A stretch of 17,653 bases of DNA, from positions 1 to 17,653 of the forward strand of contig JAFGFO010000114.1 of the NCBI GenBank assembly GCA_016931085.1, read 5' to 3'. This document shows positions 14,707 to 17,653 of the stretch, in pieces; position 1 is the stretch's first letter, and each line of letters opens with the position of its first letter. The notes beneath the pieces were generated by a model. It was given only the letters and a program-made list of their open reading frames with translations. It did not search any database and was not told where the DNA came from. This DNA comes from Thermoflexales bacterium (GTDB lineage Bacteria > Chloroflexota > Anaerolineae > Fen-1058). A program made the position numbers and the translations under genes.

Positions 14707-15318
14707 CTAAGGGGTAGGGCGATGAGTGCTTTTTCCCCACGCCTGGTGCATCACCGGGTTGCGCGCCAGGTAAGTATCCACGATCTCCTTCGGCACGCCG
14801 TTGAGCGGACAAGAGAAGTTGATACAACGGGTGCAGATGTTCCGCCCTAGGAGATAGCTCGCGCTGGCTGCGGAAACCAGACCAATGACAGCCAACAAAT
14901 AGGCCCGTCCCACCACTAAAAACACCAACGGGTAGACAAGTAACAGCAGTGCCCCGATCAAGAATTGAACGCCTTCCGAACGGCTCATCGGCCCGGGGCG
15001 ATACTTCCAGAGCTTGATCACGCCATAGTTGGCGTGGCAATGTAACACATGCCCGTGCTCGGCCCAATAAGGGCAGTGACTGCACAGAACCCGCCCCTCC
15101 CAAACGAAGAAAAAAAAGAGTGCATACGCCAACCAGCCCAGCAGCCACCAGCCATAACCGCTTTGAATGACTCCCCCAATCGAGGTGACAAAAAACGGTA
15201 GGGCAAGCATAAAAAAATGGGCGGTGTCGCGTGCCTCATAGCGACACATTAACTGGCCTGTGAGGGTACACCCTTCACAATCTGGTGTAGGTTGAGCCGA
15301 ACAAGGGATCTCATTCAC
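14707..15318 (-). CDS. Cysteine-rich integral membrane protein, unknown function
   Basis: I do not recognise a named family. The 203-aa product has about four membrane segments (roughly 32-50, 56-73, 117-137, 139-157). Three cysteine clusters lie outside the membrane: N-terminal C6, C14, C17, C25; the loop CSHCPYW (C79, C82) with C94 and H95; and C-terminal CTRCINFSCPLNGVP (C162, C165, C170). The spacing suggests Fe-S or other metal binding, perhaps membrane electron transfer like NapH-type proteins, but the classical 4Fe-4S spacing is absent. The GTG at 15318 has a perfect GGAGGT 6 nt upstream. First gene of a minus-strand unit followed by the methyltransferase remnant and the SGNH hydrolase. 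Confidence 0.8.
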   Translation of the reverse strand: MNEIPCSAQPTPDCEGCTLTGQLMCRYEARDTAHFFMLALPFFVTSIGGVIQSGYGWWLLGWLAYALFFFFVWEGRVLCSHCPYWAEHGHVLHCHANYGVIKLWKYRPGPMSRSEGVQFLIGALLLLVYPLVFLVVGRAYLLAVIGLVSAASASYLLGRNICTRCINFSCPLNGVPKEIVDTYLARNPVMHQAWGKSTHRPTP

Positions 15319-15334
15319 AATAGGACCTCCATGC

Positions 15335-15361
15335 AGTGTTTTGCTTTAACGATATAACACT
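15335..15361. repeat. Inverted repeat over a -10 box
   Basis: AGTGTT (15335-15340) and AACACT (15356-15361) are perfect 6-bp inverted arms with a 15-nt spacer. They flank and overlap the -10 of the minus-strand promoter, so this could be an operator. A chance pairing cannot be excluded. Confidence 0.35.
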
Positions 15362-15377
15362 CAGCGCTTTGTGTCAA
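15349..15377 (-). promoter_or_regulatory. Promoter of the Cys-rich membrane protein unit
   Basis: On the minus strand a consensus TTGACA (15372-15377) is followed after exactly 17 nt by TATCGT (15349-15354). The start site would be near 15342, about 25 nt before the GTG, with GGAGGT in the short leader. Confidence 0.7.
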
Positions 15378-15403
15378 GTTTGAGGAGGCGGCAAGGCTGG
15401 GTC

Positions 15404-15432
15404 TTGCGCAAACGTCAGGCTTCTGCTATGAT
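15404..15432 (+). promoter_or_regulatory. Promoter of the acyl-CoA mutase gene
   Basis: TTGCGC (15404-15409), a 17-nt spacer and TATGAT (15427-15432) form a good sigma70-type promoter, divergent from that of the membrane protein. The transcription start falls near 15438-15440, inside the 19-bp tandem repeat, which rules out the upstream in-frame starts of the mutase. Confidence 0.68.
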
Positions 15433-15468
15433 TCAGATAGAGATAGAGAATTCAGATAGAGATAGAGA
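15431..15468. repeat. 19-bp perfect tandem duplication in mutase leader
   Basis: ATTCAGATAGAGATAGAGA occurs twice in direct tandem, 15431-15449 and 15450-15468, with a nested AGATAG sub-repeat. It spans the end of the -10 box, the predicted start site and the leader up to the ribosome binding site. Confidence 0.9.
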
Positions 15469-15475
15469 GGGATCG

Positions 15476-17155
15476 ATGGTTGAGCAAGACAAGCTACACG
15501 AGATCGAGGCCGCTCGCCAGCAGTGGGAGTCAAGCACGTTGGAGCCTGTGCTGGCCAAAGCTCCCGAGCGCGCCGAGAGCTTTATGACCGCTTCGTCTGA
15601 ACAAGTCGAGCGCCTGTACACGCCGCTTGACGTGGCCGAGCTGGATTATCTGCGCGACCTGGGCTTCCCCGGCGAATACCCCTTCACGCGCGGTGTCCAC
15701 CCCACCATGCACCGCAGCAAGCTGTGGACGATGCGGATGTTTGCCGGTTTTGGCTCGGCCGAAGAGACGAACGCGCGCTTCAAGTATCTGCTCGAGCAGG
15801 GGCAAACGGGCTTGTCGATCGCCTTCGATTTGCCCACGCTGTACGGCTACGACACCGACGCCCCCGAGGCCGCCGGCGAGTTCGGCAAATGCGGCGTGGC
15901 GGTCAGCTCGCTGGCGGATATGGAACTCTTGCTCGCCGGCATCCCGCTGGACAAGGTCACGACCAGTATGACGATCAACGGTCCGGCGGCGGTGCTGTGG
16001 GCCATGGTCATCGCGGCGGCCGAAAAACAGGGTGTAGCTATGGATCGGCTGGGCGGGACGATTCAAAACGATATCCTCAAGGAATACATCGCCCAAAAAG
16101 AGTTCATCTTTCCTCCCCGGCCCTCGATGCGCCTGGTGACCGACACGATCGAGTTTGGTGCCCGCCACTTGCCGCTGTGGAACACGATCAGCATCAGCGG
16201 CTACCACATCCGCGAGGCCGGCTCCACGGCGGCCCAGGAGCTGGCCTTTACCCTGGCGGACGGGATGGAGTACGTGCGCTGGGCGATCCAGCGAGGGCTG
16301 AACGTGGACGACTTTGCCCCGCGCTTGTCCTTTTTCTTTAACGCCCACAACGACTTTTTCGAAGAAATCGCCAAGTACCGCGCCGCGCGGCGTATCTGGG
16401 CGCGCGAGATGCGCCAGACCTTTGGCGCGACCAACCCTCGCTCGTGGTGGATGCGCTTTCACACCCAGACGGCCGGCTGCTCGCTGACCGCCCAGCAGCC
16501 CGAACTCAACATCGTGCGCACCGCGCTGCAGGCGTTGGCGGCGGTGCTGGGCGGCACGCAGAGTTTGCACACCAACTCGATGGACGAGGCGCTGGCGCTG
16601 CCGTCCGAGAAGGCGGCCACGATCGCCCTGCGCACCCAGCAGCTCATCGCCCACGAATCCGGCGTGGTCAACACGGTCGATCCCCTGGCCGGCTCTTACT
16701 TTGTCGAGGCGCAAACGAATCGCCTCGAACGCCAGGCCTACGAGTATTTCAGGCGCATCGAGGACCTGGGCGGGGTGCTGCCGGCCATCGAAGCCGGCTT
16801 CTTCCAGCGCGAGATCGCCGAGTCGGCTTACCACTACCAGCGCGAGATCGACGAGCGGCGCCGCACGGTCGTGGCCGTGAACGAGTACGCTGCCGACGAG
16901 CCGCTGGCGATCCCCATCCTGGAAATGGATCCCGACGGCGAGCGGCGGCAGCTCGCGCGCTTGCAGGAGCTGCGCCGGGCGCGCGACAACGAGCGAGTAG
17001 GAGCGACGCTGGCCGCGCTGCGCCAGGCCGCGGCTGGCACGGCCAACCTGATGCCGCCCATCCTCGAAGCAGTGCGCGCCTACGCCACCCTGGGCGAGAT
17101 CACGGACGTGCTGCGGGCCGTGTTTGGTGTTTACCAGGAAACCGTGACGATGTAA
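15476..17155 (+). CDS. Isobutyryl-CoA mutase-like large subunit (B12-dependent acyl-CoA mutase)
   Basis: A 559-aa TIM-barrel subunit of the methylmalonyl-CoA mutase family. It rearranges the carbon skeleton of acyl-CoAs using adenosylcobalamin; the B12-binding domain is absent, so a separate small subunit is required. Family blocks: [48 protein letters not shown] (B12-contacting His) and [16 protein letters not shown]. Methylmalonyl-CoA mutase uses Tyr89 and Arg207 to hold the carboxylate; here these positions are Phe (in RMFAGF) and Gln (in YIAQKE), the pair found in isobutyryl-CoA mutase (butyryl-CoA/isobutyryl-CoA). ATG 15476 is chosen because GAGAGGG precedes it and upstream starts overlap the promoter. 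No B12 riboswitch is seen; the leader is only about 36 nt. Confidence 0.88.
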   Translation: MVEQDKLHEIEAARQQWESSTLEPVLAKAPERAESFMTASSEQVERLYTPLDVAELDYLRDLGFPGEYPFTRGVHPTMHRSKLWTMRMFAGFGSAEETNARFKYLLEQGQTGLSIAFDLPTLYGYDTDAPEAAGEFGKCGVAVSSLADMELLLAGIPLDKVTTSMTINGPAAVLWAMVIAAAEKQGVAMDRLGGTIQNDILKEYIAQKEFIFPPRPSMRLVTDTIEFGARHLPLWNTISISGYHIREAGSTAAQELAFTLADGMEYVRWAIQRGLNVDDFAPRLSFFFNAHNDFFEEIAKYRAARRIWAREMRQTFGATNPRSWWMRFHTQTAGCSLTAQQPELNIVRTALQALAAVLGGTQSLHTNSMDEALALPSEKAATIALRTQQLIAHESGVVNTVDPLAGSYFVEAQTNRLERQAYEYFRRIEDLGGVLPAIEAGFFQREIAESAYHYQREIDERRRTVVAVNEYAADEPLAIPILEMDPDGERRQLARLQELRRARDNERVGATLAALRQAAAGTANLMPPILEAVRAYATLGEITDVLRAVFGVYQETVTM

Positions 17156-17160
17156 GTCGG

Positions 17161-17217
17161 GAAGCTTGTCGGCGAGAGGGTTTTGTAGCCTGCGACAGCT
17201 ATGGGAACCTGCCCTAC
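17161..17217. repeat. Dispersed palindromic repeat, copy B
   Basis: Lies between the mutase and phosphofructokinase genes. AGCTTGTCGGCGAGA (from 17163) repeats the flank of copy A (6693) in the same orientation. TATGGGAACCTGCCCTAC (17200-17217) matches the inverted hairpin half of copy A with one mismatch. The 7-bp stem is degraded here (5 of 7 pairs). Confidence 0.7.
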
Positions 17218-17248
17218 TCCTTACTCCCTACTCCCTACTCCTTACTTC
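17214..17248. repeat. Heptamer tandem repeat (YTACTCC x5)
   Basis: Five adjacent 7-nt units CTACTCC, TTACTCC, CTACTCC, CTACTCC, TTACTTC run from 17214 to the base before the phosphofructokinase stop codon. The pattern is a simple microsatellite in the convergent intergenic gap; no terminator hairpin is visible beside it. Confidence 0.8.
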
Positions 17249-17653
17249 CTAATATAGAAACATCGGCTTGCCGTCGACGTGGCGCACCTTGGGCCGGTAG
17301 TTTTCGCTGTCGTACAGCTCTTCCACATCCACGCGCTTGACGCCCGCTACCATGGTCGAGATGGGGATGGAGGTGTACGTGCCGTTGCGCAACGCCACCA
17401 TGCGGTTCGACACGCCGCGCTGGATCAGCATGATGGCCATGTTGGCATAGTTGACGGCCACCATCATGTCCAGGCTGTCGGGCGCGCCAGAGCGCATCAG
17501 GTAACTCACCTGCTGGTAGAGGTAATTTTCGCCCGTGATCTTTTGGATGGCCTCGGCGGTGATGATGCCGATGCCGCCCAGCTTCTTGTGGCCAAAAGCG
17601 TCGGCCTGGCCGTACTCGACGATCTTGCCGCCGATCATCTGGGCGCCTTCCGA
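17249..17653 (-). CDS. 6-phosphofructokinase, C-terminal part (cut by window edge)
   Basis: The last 134 residues of a phosphofructokinase-family enzyme that phosphorylates fructose 6-phosphate. The frame is open to the window edge, so the gene begins beyond 17653. Visible are the [20 protein letters not shown] segment, EAIQKITG, and [16 protein letters not shown], which replaces the IQRGGxPxxxDR of classical ATP-dependent PfkA. The SGxPDSLD form is typical of the PFK group found in Chloroflexota and relatives, many of which are pyrophosphate-dependent; the donor-defining residues lie outside the window. The end of the protein (GKPMFLY) abuts a heptamer repeat. Convergent to the mutase gene. 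Confidence 0.85.
   Translation of the reverse strand, partial: SEGAQMIGGKIVEYGQADAFGHKKLGGIGIITAEAIQKITGENYLYQQVSYLMRSGAPDSLDMMVAVNYANMAIMLIQRGVSNRMVALRNGTYTSIPISTMVAGVKRVDVEELYDSENYRPKVRHVDGKPMFLY

Noticed and set aside
15371..15475. Longer mutase start at 15371 or 15428
   Set aside because: Both precede the predicted transcription start and would translate the tandem repeat; 15476 has a ribosome binding site.
15319..15475. Cobalamin riboswitch before the B12-dependent mutase
   Set aside because: The leader after the predicted start is about 36 nt and shows no B12-box; too short for a riboswitch.
15530..16834. A 434-codon open frame antisense to the mutase
   Set aside because: It lies fully within the clearly coding mutase gene and its translation is Arg/Gly/Gln-rich with no family signature.
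17214..17248. CRISPR-like array
   Set aside because: Units are 7 nt with no spacers; it is a microsatellite.

Overview
The window is GC-rich, densely packed bacterial DNA with fifteen protein-coding genes called, one severed gene fragment, no RNA genes and no CRISPR array. Gene content (a GT20/GT4/HAD sugar cluster, a coenzyme-B12 acyl-CoA mutase split from its B12 domain, a PFK of the SGAPDSLD type) and the dispersed palindromic and CTCTGT-type intergenic repeats suggest a Chloroflexota (Anaerolineae-like) genome. That assignment is inference; no phylogenetic marker is present.

Left part (1-7620). A repeat-bearing leader precedes manA (mannose-6-phosphate isomerase, + strand). Convergent to it is a tightly coupled minus-strand operon, in transcription order: maspardin-like alpha/beta hydrolase, GH63-type glycosidase, OtsA-type GT20 synthase, GT4 glycosyltransferase, OtsB-type phosphatase. 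Junctions are 1-10 nt gaps or 8-29 nt overlaps. This looks like a unit for making and turning over trehalose or a related phosphorylated glycoside, with an extra glycosyltransferase between synthase and phosphatase.

Middle part (7768-12956). A second minus-strand operon starts at a clear sigma70-type promoter and encodes an RraA-like protein, a Tat-exported GH3 lipoprotein glycosidase (beta-xylosidase-like), an FGGY sugar kinase and a 162-aa protein of unknown function. A 25-bp operator-like motif lies over the start region of this promoter. A second copy (22/25 identical) lies at the other end of the operon, upstream of the OtsA operon, so one regulator may control both sugar units.

Right part (12990-17653). 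Divergent from the RraA operon is an integral membrane protein matching plant cycloeucalenol cycloisomerase (cyclopropylsterol isomerase), unusual in bacteria. Its 3' end overlaps a convergent PAF-acetylhydrolase-like SGNH hydrolase. Upstream of that hydrolase, on the same strand, are a severed methyltransferase N-terminus and a Cys-rich membrane protein. A divergent promoter pair then leads to an acyl-CoA mutase large subunit whose two substrate-defining residues are those of isobutyryl-CoA mutase rather than methylmalonyl-CoA mutase. The window ends in the C-terminal part of a phosphofructokinase on the minus strand.
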